DNA of 64,000 nt from Amycolatopsis sp. CA-126428 (GCF_002904335.1 NZ_PPHF01000030.1:1-64000), one strand, 5' to 3'. Shown: positions 1 through 8,768, counted from the stretch's first letter. A program made the numbers and translations. Notes: generated from the letters alone by a model not told the origin.

Positions 1-2
1 TG

Positions 3-473
3 GCGGCGGAGGTTGCTGAGCCGACTGTTGCGGCGGTGGCCGAGCCGGTGGCGGCGGAGGTTGCTGAGCCGAGTGATGCAGGGGTGGCCGAGCCGGTGGT
101 GGACGAGGTGCCCGAGCCCGCGGAAGCCGAGCCGACGCAAGCCGAGGTCACCGATGCTGCTGTGGTTCGGGCTGCTCCCGAGCCGCACGAACCCGCGATC
201 GAGGCCGAGACCAGCGAGATTCCGGTGGCCGCCGAGTCCGATGCTGCGGAGGTGGATCCCGTTCCCGCCGAGACCGCCGTGGTGCCGGAACCCGCCGATG
301 CGGAACCGGCCCAGGCCGAGGTGACCGATGCCGAGCCGGCTCAGGGCGATGTGCAGGGTGATGCGGGCGGTGAACCTCAGGACAGCGAAGTTCCCCCCGC
401 CGTGCTCACCGACAATGTCGTGAGCGAGGCCGATGAAGCGCAAGCCCAGGTCGACAACGCTCCCGAACGGTGA
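3..473 (+). CDS. Acidic Ala/Glu/Pro/Val-rich protein, C-terminal part (cut by window edge)
   Basis: The frame is open from base 3 and ends in TGA at 471-473, so only the last 156 or so residues are visible. They are low-complexity and strongly acidic, with recurring EVAEP, VAEPV and VTDAEPAQ-like units and no cysteine, and look like a disordered tail rather than a folded domain. The stop overlaps the GTG start of the sacsin-like gene (GTGA), which suggests translational coupling. In related actinobacteria a DUF3027-type protein may occupy this place, but its diagnostic N-terminus lies outside the window, so that name is only a guess. Confidence 0.6.
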   Translation, partial: AAEVAEPTVAAVAEPVAAEVAEPSDAGVAEPVVDEVPEPAEAEPTQAEVTDAAVVRAAPEPHEPAIEAETSEIPVAAESDAAEVDPVPAETAVVPEPADAEPAQAEVTDAEPAQGDVQGDAGGEPQDSEVPPAVLTDNVVSEADEAQAQVDNAPER

Positions 474-3277
474 TCGGCGACACCCCTGAGCCGGGCGATC
501 CGTTCGGGACCGCGCGGCTCCGCGAGGCCACCCTGCGCTCCTGGCGGGACTCGCCCACCCGGCTCACCGAAGACACCAACGTCGAACGGGACCTCCGCGT
601 CGGCGCCTACCGGGATCGGCTCTTCGTCGAGCTCGCGCAGAACGCCGCCGATGCCGCCATGGCCGGGGGGATGCCCGGGCGGGTTCGGGTGTCCCTTGTG
701 GACTCCGAACTGCGGTTCGCCAACACCGGCGCTCCGCTCGACGCCCGGGGCGTCGCCTCGCTCGCCTCGCTGCGGGCCTCCGGCAAGACCGGGGAGACCG
801 TCGGGCGCTTCGGGGTCGGGTTCGCCGCCGTGCGGACCGTCTCCGATGAACCGCGCGTCGTCTCCACCAGCGGTGGGGTCGCCTTCTCCGCCGATCGCAC
901 CCGGCAAGCCGCCGGGATCGAGGGGGAAGTTCCCGTCCTGCGGCTTCCGTGGCCCGTTCCCGCCGACGTGCCGCCCGGCTTCGACACCGAAGCCCGGCTG
1001 CCGCTGCGGGACGGCGTCGACGGGCGGACCCTGCTCGACGACCTCGCCCGGGACGTCGCCGATCTGCTGCTGGCCCTGCCCTGGCTACGGGAATTCGACG
1101 TCGACGGTCGCGTTTGGACGCGCGAAGCCGATGGCGACCACGTCGAAATCCGGAGCCCCGAACGGGAAACGCGCTGGCTGGCTCATCGGGGCGATGTCGT
1201 GTGGGCCGTCCCGGTCGATGCCGTCGGGGCACCCCGGCCGCTCGACGAGGACGTCCTGCACGCCCCGACGCCCACCGACGACGGACTTTCGCTGCCCGCC
1301 CGGCTGCTCGCTTCCGTTCCGGTCGAACCGTCGCGACGCCGCGCGCTGCCCGGGCCCGAACTGGCGCAGGCGCTCGAGGCGGCGGCGAAGGAATACGTCG
1401 GGCTCGTCCGGCTGCTGCCGCCCGCGCAACGGTTCGCGCTCGTGCCGGTGCCCGGGTTTCCGAAGTCCACTGTGGACCACAAGCTGCGTGACGAGGTCTT
1501 GGCCGTTCTCGCGGTGGAACCGTGGCTGTCCACTCGGGACGGCAAGGAAGTTTCCGGCCGGCAGGCCCGGGTGCTCGACGTCGACGTGCCCGGCCTGCCC
1601 GCGCTGCTCGCCGAGCTCGTGCCCGGCCTGGTCGAGGGGCCCGCGAAAGTCCTCAAAGCCGTTTCGGGGCAAGTGATCGGCATCGAAGAGGTGCTGGACA
1701 CGCTCACCGGCGTCACGCGCGATCCGAGCTGGTGGCGGGAACTCTACGCGGCGCTGGCGATCGCCGTCGAGTCGCACGCGCTCGCCGCCGAACGGCTGGA
1801 CGGCCTGCCCGTTCCGCTGTCGGACGGCCGGACGCTGCCGGGCGCCCGCGGCTGCCTGCTCGTCGAAGGCTCGGCCGAACTGCTCGACCTGCTGTCCGAT
1901 GTGGACATCCCGGGGCTGCGGCTGGTGCACCCGGCCGCCTCGCACCCGCTCCTGGAACGCTTGGGTGCCAAGCACGCTGACGCCCGCGAACTGCTCAACG
2001 CCGATCAGCTGCATGACGCCGTCGAGCGCAGCGTCGAGGACATCCGGTCCGGTTTGGACGGTACGACGCTCGCCGGTGCGGTGCTGCGGTTGATCGCCGA
2101 CTGCGGGGACGACGCCCCGCGCTGGGTCGGTGCGCTCGCCCTGCCCGGCACCGATACCTGGCGCCGGGCCGACGAACTCGTCCTGCCGGCGTCGCCGCTG
2201 CTCGACATCTTCGACGAGGAAGTGTTCGAGGAAGACGGCGCGATGGACGTCCTCGACGAGGACTTCGCCGAGGACTGGCCCCAAAGCACCCTCGAAGCCG
2301 CCGGTGTGCTCGACTCCTTCGCGGTGGTCGTCGACGACGAGCCGCACGAGCCCGACCACGACCTGCCCGACGAGGAAGCCTGGTGGGACTCGCGGCCGGA
2401 GCCGCCGTCGACGCTCGTCGCGATCCGTGACCTGGACCTCGTCGCCGACGACGCCTGGCCCGCCGCCCTGCGCCTGCTCGCCGCGCGACCGGAAACCTGG
2501 CACGCCCTGCGCACGCCGCACGGGCACGCCGCCTGGTGGATCGCGCAGTACGCCGTGCTCGAAGGGGCCGCGCCGAACGAATGGCGGCTGCCGGACGCCG
2601 ATCTGGCCGGGCTCCTCGACGAGGTGCCCGATGTCGGCCTGAGCGAAGAACTTCTCGGCATCGCCGGTGTTCGCGCGGACCTGACCTTGTCCAGTGTGGA
2701 CGAAGCGAGAGACCTCCTCGACCGGCTCGCCGACCCGGAACGCGTGGTCTCGCCCGGGCTGACCACGCGCGCCTACGACGCCGTCATCGAGTCCGGACTG
2801 GAGCCGGGCGTGCCGCGGGCCGTCCGGGCCGCGGACGGGTCCGTTGTGGACGACGCGCTGGTCCTGGACGTGCCGTGGGTCGCCGGGGCGCTCGAGCCCG
2901 GCCAGTACCTGGTCGCCCCCGAGGACCCGGAGCGGCTCGCGGACCTGCTCGACCTGCCGCTCGCGAGCACGGAAGAAGCCCGGGTCGTCAGCGAGGGCGA
3001 GTACGCGCCCTGGGCCGAGCTCCCCGCGCTGAAGCTCGTCGCGGACCAGCTCGGCATCCGGCTCCCGGACGGCGGCGTCCTGGTGCACGACCCGCTCTCC
3101 GTGCGCATCCAGGGTGCCGAACACGACGTCCAGTGGTGGTCCGACGACCGGCTGCACGCGGCCGACACTTCGGAGGGCCTGGCTCGTGCGTTCGCGTGGG
3201 CGGCCGGGCGCTGGCCCGACCGGCACCTGATCACCGCGCTGCTCGACGACCCCTCGCCGCGGACGCTCCTGAACTAG
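470..3277 (+). CDS. Sacsin-like GHKL ATPase protein (935 aa)
   Basis: Large cytoplasmic protein with an N-terminal Hsp90/histidine-kinase-type (GHKL) ATP-binding domain like the N-terminal repeat of eukaryotic sacsin. The N-box is seen as ELAQNAADA at residues 54-62 (E54, N58), the nucleotide-contact FANTGAPLD at 83-91, and the glycine-rich lid GRFGVGF at 112-118. The remaining 800 residues have no motif I can name and include a very acidic stretch around residues 580-650. Actinobacterial members are often annotated as Hsp90-like chaperones, but no client or reaction is known. The GTG start overlaps the preceding stop by four bases. Five copies of a TCCNNTGTGGAC dodecamer lie in this gene. 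Confidence 0.85.
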   Translation: MIGDTPEPGDPFGTARLREATLRSWRDSPTRLTEDTNVERDLRVGAYRDRLFVELAQNAADAAMAGGMPGRVRVSLVDSELRFANTGAPLDARGVASLASLRASGKTGETVGRFGVGFAAVRTVSDEPRVVSTSGGVAFSADRTRQAAGIEGEVPVLRLPWPVPADVPPGFDTEARLPLRDGVDGRTLLDDLARDVADLLLALPWLREFDVDGRVWTREADGDHVEIRSPERETRWLAHRGDVVWAVPVDAVGAPRPLDEDVLHAPTPTDDGLSLPARLLASVPVEPSRRRALPGPELAQALEAAAKEYVGLVRLLPPAQRFALVPVPGFPKSTVDHKLRDEVLAVLAVEPWLSTRDGKEVSGRQARVLDVDVPGLPALLAELVPGLVEGPAKVLKAVSGQVIGIEEVLDTLTGVTRDPSWWRELYAALAIAVESHALAAERLDGLPVPLSDGRTLPGARGCLLVEGSAELLDLLSDVDIPGLRLVHPAASHPLLERLGAKHADARELLNADQLHDAVERSVEDIRSGLDGTTLAGAVLRLIADCGDDAPRWVGALALPGTDTWRRADELVLPASPLLDIFDEEVFEEDGAMDVLDEDFAEDWPQSTLEAAGVLDSFAVVVDDEPHEPDHDLPDEEAWWDSRPEPPSTLVAIRDLDLVADDAWPAALRLLAARPETWHALRTPHGHAAWWIAQYAVLEGAAPNEWRLPDADLAGLLDEVPDVGLSEELLGIAGVRADLTLSSVDEARDLLDRLADPERVVSPGLTTRAYDAVIESGLEPGVPRAVRAADGSVVDDALVLDVPWVAGALEPGQYLVAPEDPERLADLLDLPLASTEEARVVSEGEYAPWAELPALKLVADQLGIRLPDGGVLVHDPLSVRIQGAEHDVQWWSDDRLHAADTSEGLARAFAWAAGRWPDRHLITALLDDPSPRTLLN

Positions 3278-3351
3278 GCAGGGGCGCGAAGCGCCTCCGC
3301 TGAGGGCGGTGGCGGGGGCATGGATGGAGTAAGCGCCAGGGCCTCGAGGCC

Positions 3352-3618
3352 TCAGAGCCGCTGGGCCGACTTCGACCCGCGGCGCGCGGCGGCGCGTTGC
3401 CAGGCGATGATCGCCAGGCCGACGAAGCCGAGCGCGAAACCGGACAGCGCCGTCTGCACCCACAGCCCCGAAGTCGTGAAGAAGAGCACCACCAGCGCGA
3501 CAGCCCAGATCGAGGTGCCTACGATCACCACCGGTGTCAGGTCGGTGAGCCTCTTGGGCAGCTCCGGCGTGTGCCGCAACGAGCCCGTAACCTCCGGTGG
3601 ATTGATCGGTTCACTCAC
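3352..3618 (-). CDS. DUF2530-like small membrane protein (88 aa)
   Basis: Small integral membrane protein with two hydrophobic segments (around residues 25-45 and 50-68) and a basic C-terminal tail rich in Arg/Lys. The sequence resembles the actinobacterial DUF2530 family, whose function is unknown. The frame stays open further upstream, but the GTG at 3616-3618 is chosen because the extra 51 residues are unlike the family and would run into the divergent permease gene. It is convergent with the sacsin-like gene; a short GGCGC-GAA-GCGCC hairpin near 3283-3295 lies between the two. Confidence 0.7.
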   Translation of the reverse strand: MSEPINPPEVTGSLRHTPELPKRLTDLTPVVIVGTSIWAVALVVLFFTTSGLWVQTALSGFALGFVGLAIIAWQRAAARRGSKSAQRL

Positions 3619-3661
3619 GTGGTGAAGGGTACTCCGCAGCAGCGAGAGAATGGGCAGGCGA

Positions 3662-5131
3662 ATGGCGGAGCAGGAGACGACCCGCACCGGGACGTCCACA
3701 CTGGACCGGTTCTTCAAGATCACCGAGCGGGGGTCGACCGTGCCGCGCGAGTTGCGCGGCGGCCTGGTCACCTTCGTGACGATGGCCTACATCGTGGTGC
3801 TGAACCCGTTGATCATCGGCAGCTTCTCGGCCGGCGACGCGGGCGCGCACAAGGACGTCCTCGGCGGCATCCTCCCGGTGCCGCAGGTCGCCGCGGTGAC
3901 CGCGCTGGTCGCCGGCGTGATGACCATCCTCATGGGCCTGGTCGCGAACTACCCGTTCGCCATCGCGACCGGACTGGGCATCAACAGCCTGGTCGCGGTC
4001 ACCATCGCCCCGCAGATGACCTGGCCCGAGGCGATGGGCCTGGTCGTCATCGAGGGCGTGGTCATCGTCCTGCTGGTGCTCACCGGGTTCCGCACCGCGG
4101 TGTTCCGGGCGGTGCCGGCCGCGCTGAAGTCCGCGATCGCCGTCGGCATCGGCGTGTTCATCTGCCTGATCGGCCTGGTCGACGCCGGCTTCGTGCGCCG
4201 GCTGCCGGACGCCGCGCACACCACGGTCCCGGTCGGCCTGGGCATCAACGGTTCGATCGCGTCCTGGCCGACCGCGGTGTTCGTCGTCGGCCTGCTGGTC
4301 ACCGGCGTCCTGGTCGTCCGGAAGGTCAAGGGCGCGATCCTGATCGGCGTGCTGACCTCGACCGTGCTGGCCATCGTCGTCGAGGCGATCGTCAAGGCCG
4401 GACCATCGCAGGGCACCAACCCGAAGGGCTGGAACCTCGGCTACCCGGCCCTGCCGGACCAGGTGCTCGGCCTGCCGAACCTCTCGCTCGTCGGCGACGT
4501 CTCGTTCGGCGCCTGGACGCGGCTGCCGATCATCACCGTCTGCCTGCTCGTGTTCACGCTGGTCCTGGCCGACTTCTTCGACGCCATGGGCACCATGACC
4601 GGCCTCGCGAAGGAGGCCGAGCTGCTCCCGCCGGACGGCCAGCTCCCCAACGTCGGCAAGGCGCTGTTCGTCGAGGGCCTCGCGGGCGCGGCCGGCGGGT
4701 TCGGCTCGGCCAGCTCGAACACCGTGTTCGTCGAGTCGGCGGCCGGCATCGCCGAAGGCGCGCGGACGGGACTGGCGAACATCGTCACCGGCGTGCTCTT
4801 CATCGCCGCGATGTTCCTGACCCCGCTCTACCAGGTGGTGCCGGTCGAGGCGGCCGCGCCGGCCCTGGTCGTGGTCGGCGCGATGCTGATGGCGCAGGTC
4901 CGCGACATCGACTTCACCGACTACTCGATCGCGCTGCCCGCGTTCCTGACCATCGTCGTGATGCCGTTCACCTACTCGATCGCGAACGGCATCGGCGCCG
5001 GGTTCGTCAGCTACGTCGTGATCCGCGCCGCCACCGGCAAGGCCCGCCAGGTGCACCCGCTGATGTGGGTGATCGCGCTGGCGTTCGTCGCGTACTTCGC
5101 GGTCGGCCCGCTGCAGGCGGCGTTCCGCTGA
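3662..5131 (+). CDS. NCS2 family purine permease, AzgA type
   Basis: Multi-spanning membrane transporter (about 489 aa) of the AzgA-like branch of the nucleobase-cation symporter-2 family, expected to import adenine, guanine or hypoxanthine with protons. The family signature is clear: DFFDAMGTMTGLAKEAELL followed by GSASSNTVFVESAAGIAEGA, which carries the substrate-binding residues. An ATG at 3650 in the same frame would add four residues; I prefer 3662 because family proteins usually begin close to this Met. It is transcribed divergently from the DUF2530-like gene and abuts the next gene's stop with no gap. No purine-catabolism gene is adjacent. Confidence 0.9.
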   Translation: MAEQETTRTGTSTLDRFFKITERGSTVPRELRGGLVTFVTMAYIVVLNPLIIGSFSAGDAGAHKDVLGGILPVPQVAAVTALVAGVMTILMGLVANYPFAIATGLGINSLVAVTIAPQMTWPEAMGLVVIEGVVIVLLVLTGFRTAVFRAVPAALKSAIAVGIGVFICLIGLVDAGFVRRLPDAAHTTVPVGLGINGSIASWPTAVFVVGLLVTGVLVVRKVKGAILIGVLTSTVLAIVVEAIVKAGPSQGTNPKGWNLGYPALPDQVLGLPNLSLVGDVSFGAWTRLPIITVCLLVFTLVLADFFDAMGTMTGLAKEAELLPPDGQLPNVGKALFVEGLAGAAGGFGSASSNTVFVESAAGIAEGARTGLANIVTGVLFIAAMFLTPLYQVVPVEAAAPALVVVGAMLMAQVRDIDFTDYSIALPAFLTIVVMPFTYSIANGIGAGFVSYVVIRAATGKARQVHPLMWVIALAFVAYFAVGPLQAAFR

Positions 5132-5710
5132 TCAGCCCGGGGCACTGACCTTCATCGCGGCGTCCAGCACGCCGCGGTTGCGGTCGAATTCGGCGGGCGG
5201 CGCCTCGTAGCGGATCGTGACGAGGCTGTCGCCCGCGCCGAGCCCGATGACGGCGGCCCGTACGGGGTAGCCGTCGCGGAGGTAGGTGTAGTCCCATTCC
5301 GCCGCATCCGCGTCCCCGAAGTCACCGGCGGCCACGGGCTTGACGACCGAGTCGGCCTGGTGCGCCTTCGCGGCCACGGCTTTGAGCCCGCTCAGGGCGT
5401 CCTCCTGGGTGATCGGCACCTTGTCGGTCTCCAGGAGGATCGGACCGTTGCGGTAGCTCGCGCGGTCGTTCTCGTGCGTGACGATCCAGCCGGTCGGGAC
5501 CGGGATCTGGATCGACCAGCCGCGCCCGCCGGCCACGTCGGGGAAGTTGTAGGCCTCCAGGGTTCCCTGGTACGGCAGCGTGGTAGTCGGCGGCATCGAC
5601 GGCGGCGGTGGTGCGGCGGCGGGCGCTTCTTCGCCGCCCACGAACTGGACCACCACGATCACCAGGACCGCCGCGCCGATCACGGCCGAGCCCACCAGCT
5701 TCTTGTTCAT
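5132..5710 (-). CDS. Membrane-anchored exported protein of unknown function (192 aa)
   Basis: Starts with a short basic N-terminus (MNKK) and a single hydrophobic segment at about residues 5-22, followed by a Pro/Ala/Thr-rich linker and an extracytoplasmic domain of about 130 residues. The domain has the look of actinobacterial LpqN-type or anchored stress proteins ('GWSIQIPVPTGW' near its start), but I cannot assign a family. The ATG at 5708-5710 is chosen over an in-frame ATG 36 bases upstream because GGGGAG lies six bases before it. It is convergent with the permease, with adjacent stop codons. Confidence 0.75.
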   Translation of the reverse strand: MNKKLVGSAVIGAAVLVIVVVQFVGGEEAPAAAPPPPSMPPTTTLPYQGTLEAYNFPDVAGGRGWSIQIPVPTGWIVTHENDRASYRNGPILLETDKVPITQEDALSGLKAVAAKAHQADSVVKPVAAGDFGDADAAEWDYTYLRDGYPVRAAVIGLGAGDSLVTIRYEAPPAEFDRNRGVLDAAMKVSAPG

Positions 5711-5805
5711 CCGACTCCCCAGGTTCTGCTTCTGGGGAAGACGCACGGACCTGTTCCAGGTTGCGGTTAGACGGAGATCACCCCTGCGGCCGAAGTTTCG
5801 TAAGG

Positions 5806-5811
5806 TATGCT
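5806..5811 (+). promoter_or_regulatory. -10 element for a leaderless MarR transcript
   Basis: TATGCT lies seven bases before the ATG of the MarR gene, which has no Shine-Dalgarno sequence. The surrounding TAAGGTATGCTAACTATA is strikingly AT-rich for this genome and is a reasonable place for MarR autoregulation. This is inferred from spacing only; no clear -35 box is visible. Confidence 0.35.
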
Positions 5812-5817
5812 AACTAT

Positions 5818-6249
5818 ATGTCCGGCGACACGCACGAACGCTCTTTGGCGAGCCGTCTGCGTCTCGCGGTGGTCCGGCTCAACCGCCGGCTGCGGGCACA
5901 GCGCGTCGGGGACGACCTCACGCTGACGCAGGTCGCCGCGCTGTCCACCCTGCACAAGTGCGGTGCGCTGACCCCAGGCCAGCTCGCCGCGAAGGAAGGC
6001 GTCCAGCCACCTTCGATGACGAGGGTGATCGCCGCGCTCGAGGAACTGGGGTTCGTCGAGCGACGCCCCCACCCGACCGATGGCAGGCAAGCCATCGTCG
6101 AGCTGTCCGAGAGCGGGCTGGCCTACGTTCGGAAGGCCATTTCCGTGCGGGAGGCGTGGCTGGACCGGCAATTGGCGGAACTCGGCGACGAAGAGCTCGA
6201 AGTGCTCTCCAAGGCCGCCGAAATCATAGACAGGATGGCGGGGAACTAA
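5818..6249 (+). CDS. MarR family transcriptional regulator
   Basis: 143-residue winged-helix repressor. The recognition helix region PGQLAAKEGVQPPSMTRVIAALEELGFV is followed by the MarR wing DPTDGRQAIVELSESG, which holds the Asp/Arg pair typical of the family. The ATG at 5818 is chosen because the long upstream extension in frame is Arg/Pro-rich shadow sequence, and because a -10-like TATGCT lies just before it (leaderless start). Six bases after its stop comes the GTG of an MFS exporter, so the pair probably forms an autoregulated operon in which MarR senses a substrate of the exporter. The ligand is unknown. Confidence 0.88.
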   Translation: MSGDTHERSLASRLRLAVVRLNRRLRAQRVGDDLTLTQVAALSTLHKCGALTPGQLAAKEGVQPPSMTRVIAALEELGFVERRPHPTDGRQAIVELSESGLAYVRKAISVREAWLDRQLAELGDEELEVLSKAAEIIDRMAGN

Positions 6250-6254
6250 CCACG

Positions 6255-7619
6255 GTGACGGTCACGGGTAGCGAAACCAAGAGTTCGATCGAGACCACTG
6301 CTACCCGGGAATCGGCCGCACCGCCGTCCGCGTCACCACCGTCCGGCGCCAAGCGCGGCAGCATGTTCGCCTCCCTGCGCGTCCGCAACTACCGGCTGTT
6401 CTTCACCGGCCAGGTCATCTCGAACATCGGCACCTGGATGCAGCGCATCGCCCAGGACTGGCTGGTGTTCACCCTCAGCGGCAACAACCCGATCGCCCTC
6501 GGTGTCGCGGTCGCGCTGCAGTTCACGCCGACGCTGTTCCTCTCGCTGTGGGCCGGCGTCCTCGCCGACCGCGTCGACAAGCGGCGGCTGCTCACCTGGA
6601 TCCAGGTCGCGGCGTGTTCGCAGGCCGTCATCCTCGGCGTGCTCGACCTGAGCGGGATCGCCGCGCTGTGGCACGTCTACGTCCTGTGCTTCACCCTCGG
6701 CGTGACGGCGGCGCTGGAAGTGCCGACGCGGCAGTCGTTCGTCGCCGAGATGGTGGGCCGCGACCAGGTCACGAACGCCGTCGCGCTGAACTCGTCGATC
6801 TTCAACATGGCGCGGATCGTCGGCCCGGCGATCGCCGGGTTCGGGATCACCTGGATCGGCACCGGCTGGCTGTTCATCGCGAACGCGCTCAGCACGGTCG
6901 CGGTGATCACCGGGCTGGTCCTGATGAACCCGGACAAGCTGTTCCGCGTCGCGGCCGTCCCGCGCGAGAAGGGCCAGCTGGCCGAGGGCCTGCGGTATGT
7001 CCGCCGCCGGTCGGACCTGATGACGGTGATGGTGCTGGTGCTGTTCGTCAGCACGTTCGGCATCACGTACTTCAGCTCGCTGCCGATCGTCGCGGCGAAC
7101 GTCTTCCACACCGCGGCCGACGGCTACGGCCTCCTCTCGACGCTGGTCGCGGTCGGCACCTTCACCGGCGCGCTGATGTCCGCCCGCCGGGGCACCAAGG
7201 GGCGCCCGCGGGTGCGGCTGATGCTGGTGTCCGCGTTCTTCCTGGGCGTGTTCGAGCTGCTCACGGCGTTCATGCCGACGTACCTGACCTTCGGCCTCGG
7301 CCTGATCCCGCTCGGCTTCGCCACGATGACCTTCCTCAACACCGCGAACGCGCTGGTGCAGACGTCGGTCAGCCCGGAGATGCGGGGGCGCGTGATGGGC
7401 TTGTACGTGCTGGTGCTGATCGGCGGCAACCCGATCGGCGGCCCGATGGTCGGGTGGATGGCCCAGGAGTTCGGCGGGCGGTCTCCGTTCTACATCGGCG
7501 GCGCGGTTTCGGCCTTGGCCGCGGTGGTGTGCGCGGTGGTGCTGATCCGGCGGGGCGGGATTTCCTGGCCGGTGAAGCGCGGCCTGGGGCTGCGGGTGCT
7601 CAAGCGGGCGAAGGCCTGA
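6255..7619 (+). CDS. MFS transporter, EntS-like exporter
   Basis: 454-residue major facilitator with about 12 membrane spans, of the enterobactin-exporter-like MFS_3 group. Visible features are the RNYRLFFTGQVISNIGTWMQRIAQDWLVF first span and the loop 2-3 motif GVLADRVDKRRLL. A Ser/Thr/Pro-rich cytoplasmic N-terminus of about 35 residues precedes span 1. The GTG at 6255 is used; an ATG at 6363, just before span 1, is the alternative. It follows the MarR gene by six bases and likely exports a small molecule that MarR senses. An iron box stands 130 bases downstream of its stop, but transcription of this gene comes from the MarR side. Confidence 0.88.
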   Translation: MTVTGSETKSSIETTATRESAAPPSASPPSGAKRGSMFASLRVRNYRLFFTGQVISNIGTWMQRIAQDWLVFTLSGNNPIALGVAVALQFTPTLFLSLWAGVLADRVDKRRLLTWIQVAACSQAVILGVLDLSGIAALWHVYVLCFTLGVTAALEVPTRQSFVAEMVGRDQVTNAVALNSSIFNMARIVGPAIAGFGITWIGTGWLFIANALSTVAVITGLVLMNPDKLFRVAAVPREKGQLAEGLRYVRRRSDLMTVMVLVLFVSTFGITYFSSLPIVAANVFHTAADGYGLLSTLVAVGTFTGALMSARRGTKGRPRVRLMLVSAFFLGVFELLTAFMPTYLTFGLGLIPLGFATMTFLNTANALVQTSVSPEMRGRVMGLYVLVLIGGNPIGGPMVGWMAQEFGGRSPFYIGGAVSALAAVVCAVVLIRRGGISWPVKRGLGLRVLKRAKA

Positions 7620-7750
7620 CGGTCGTATCGGTTCGAATTCACGGCGTGACCGTATCGGCGACCACCGACAAAAACCGGGGGCTGGCCGCCCCGATGTCAC
7701 CCGGAAGAGTGAGATCGGAGTCTCTGCTGCCGCGCTCTTGCCCGCGGAGA

Positions 7751-7769
7751 TGAGGTTAGGCTAACCTCA
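7751..7769. promoter_or_regulatory. Iron box (DtxR/IdeR/DmdR operator), perfect palindrome
   Basis: TGAGGTTAGGCTAACCTCA is a perfect 19-base palindrome that matches the actinobacterial iron-box consensus TTAGGTTAGGCTAACCTAA at 17 of 19 positions. It lies between the 3' end of the MFS gene and the 3' end of the N-acetyltransferase gene, so it has no evident protein-coding target. A strong hairpin lies about 50 bases to its right. It may control a short non-coding transcript, or be a relic of a lost siderophore-uptake gene. Confidence 0.75.
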
Positions 7770-7819
7770 TGCTTGTCCGCTTCGTGGTGGGAGCGGCAGT
7801 CAGTTCGGGAACGGACGGA

Positions 7820-7851
7820 GCCCCGGCCCTGGGAAAACCCCAGGCCGGGGC
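7820..7851 (-). terminator. Rho-independent type hairpin after the N-acetyltransferase gene
   Basis: GCCCCGG-C-CCTGGG pairs with CCCAGG-CCGGGGC around an AAAAC loop (13 base pairs with one bulged base). On the minus strand it starts 10 bases after the N-acetyltransferase stop and probably ends that transcript. Read on the plus strand it would also stop any transcript arising at the iron box 50 bases away. Confidence 0.65.
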
Positions 7852-7861
7852 TTCGTTCACA

Positions 7862-8674
7862 TCAGCGCAGTGTCGGCTGGCGCACGTCGTCGGTCAAGGG
7901 ATTCCCGCCCGGCGGGACCGGCAGGTGCGTCAGAGTCATCCCGAAGTACACGCGGTACGCCGCGCGGATCGCCTTCGACGAAGGCAGGCGAAGCTCGTTC
8001 CGGACGCCGTCCACCGTCTCGATCAGCTTGTCGCCCGACAGGGTCACCCGGCCCTGCGACGTCGGGCGGGAGCAAGTCAGCGAGCGGGTGAAGTGGGACT
8101 CGGGCGACGTCGTCTGCCACCACGCCATCGGGATGAAGTCGGCCAGCGGGCGCGGGCGGCGCTCCAGGCGGTACTGCGGCTCGCCGTCCCGCAGGACGTC
8201 GAAGTCGCCGTGCGGCGCGTCCAGCACCAGGAACTCGCCCTCGGCGTCCGGTTGGCCGTCCACGGCGGACAGCCGCAGCGGGTGCCGGGCGAACCGGCCG
8301 AAACCGACGTCCACCAGCCAGTCCTCGGCCAGGGACACGACGATCGCCGCGTGGTCCAGGGGCGGGCCGAGCGTGCCGTCGGCGTGGAAGACCTGCGCCG
8401 CGTGCAGTGAAGCGTCGTACCCCAGCGCGCGCAGCAGTGCGACGAACAGGCCGTTCAGCTCGTAGCAGAACCCGCCTCGCCGCCGGTGCACGATCTTGGC
8501 GAAGAGGGCGTCCTCGTCCAGCTCGACGGGCTCCCCGAGGTGGCTGCTCAGGTTCTCGAACGGCACCGCGGACAGGTGGCGTTCCTGCAGGTGGCGCAGC
8601 GTCGCGAGGTCGGGCGCGGCCGGGCGGGCGACGCCGAGGCGGTCCAGGTACGCGTCGATGTCCATGCCGTCCAC
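7862..8674 (-). CDS. nat: Arylamine N-acetyltransferase
   Basis: 270-residue cytoplasmic enzyme that transfers acetyl from acetyl-CoA to arylamines or hydrazines. The cysteine-protease-like triad is visible: C70 in RGGFCYELN, H108 in DHAAIVV and D122 in VDVGFGR, positions matching characterised NATs. The GTG at 8674 has AGGTG six bases upstream; an ATG three codons later is also possible. It is a single-gene unit between two hairpins. In actinomycetes related enzymes act on xenobiotics or, inside antibiotic clusters, close amide macrocycles; no such cluster is seen here, so the first role is more likely. Confidence 0.93.
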   Translation of the reverse strand: MDGMDIDAYLDRLGVARPAAPDLATLRHLQERHLSAVPFENLSSHLGEPVELDEDALFAKIVHRRRGGFCYELNGLFVALLRALGYDASLHAAQVFHADGTLGPPLDHAAIVVSLAEDWLVDVGFGRFARHPLRLSAVDGQPDAEGEFLVLDAPHGDFDVLRDGEPQYRLERRPRPLADFIPMAWWQTTSPESHFTRSLTCSRPTSQGRVTLSGDKLIETVDGVRNELRLPSSKAIRAAYRVYFGMTLTHLPVPPGGNPLTDDVRQPTLR

Positions 8675-8724
8675 TGAAACACCTCGACCGCACTCGAGGT
8701 CAAGGGATTTTCACCCGGCGACGA

Positions 8725-8754
8725 AAACGGGGCCCTCCCCACAAGGAGGGCCCC
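8725..8754 (-). terminator. Intrinsic terminator of the superoxide dismutase gene
   Basis: A perfect 10-base-pair stem (GGGGCCCTCC / GGAGGGCCCC at 8729-8738 and 8745-8754) with a six-base loop, followed on the minus strand by GTTTTCG. It begins 15 bases after the superoxide dismutase stop. Confidence 0.85.
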
Positions 8755-8768
8755 GCCGACGAGAGAAC

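Noticed and set aside
1085-3463. Open frame of 792 codons on the minus strand opposite the sacsin-like gene
   Set aside because: Arg/Pro/Gly/His-rich composition without any domain; a shadow of the GC-rich coding strand.
7769-8410. Open frame starting at the iron box
   Set aside because: It passes through the terminator hairpin and is antisense to the N-acetyltransferase; no ribosome site and no recognisable domain.
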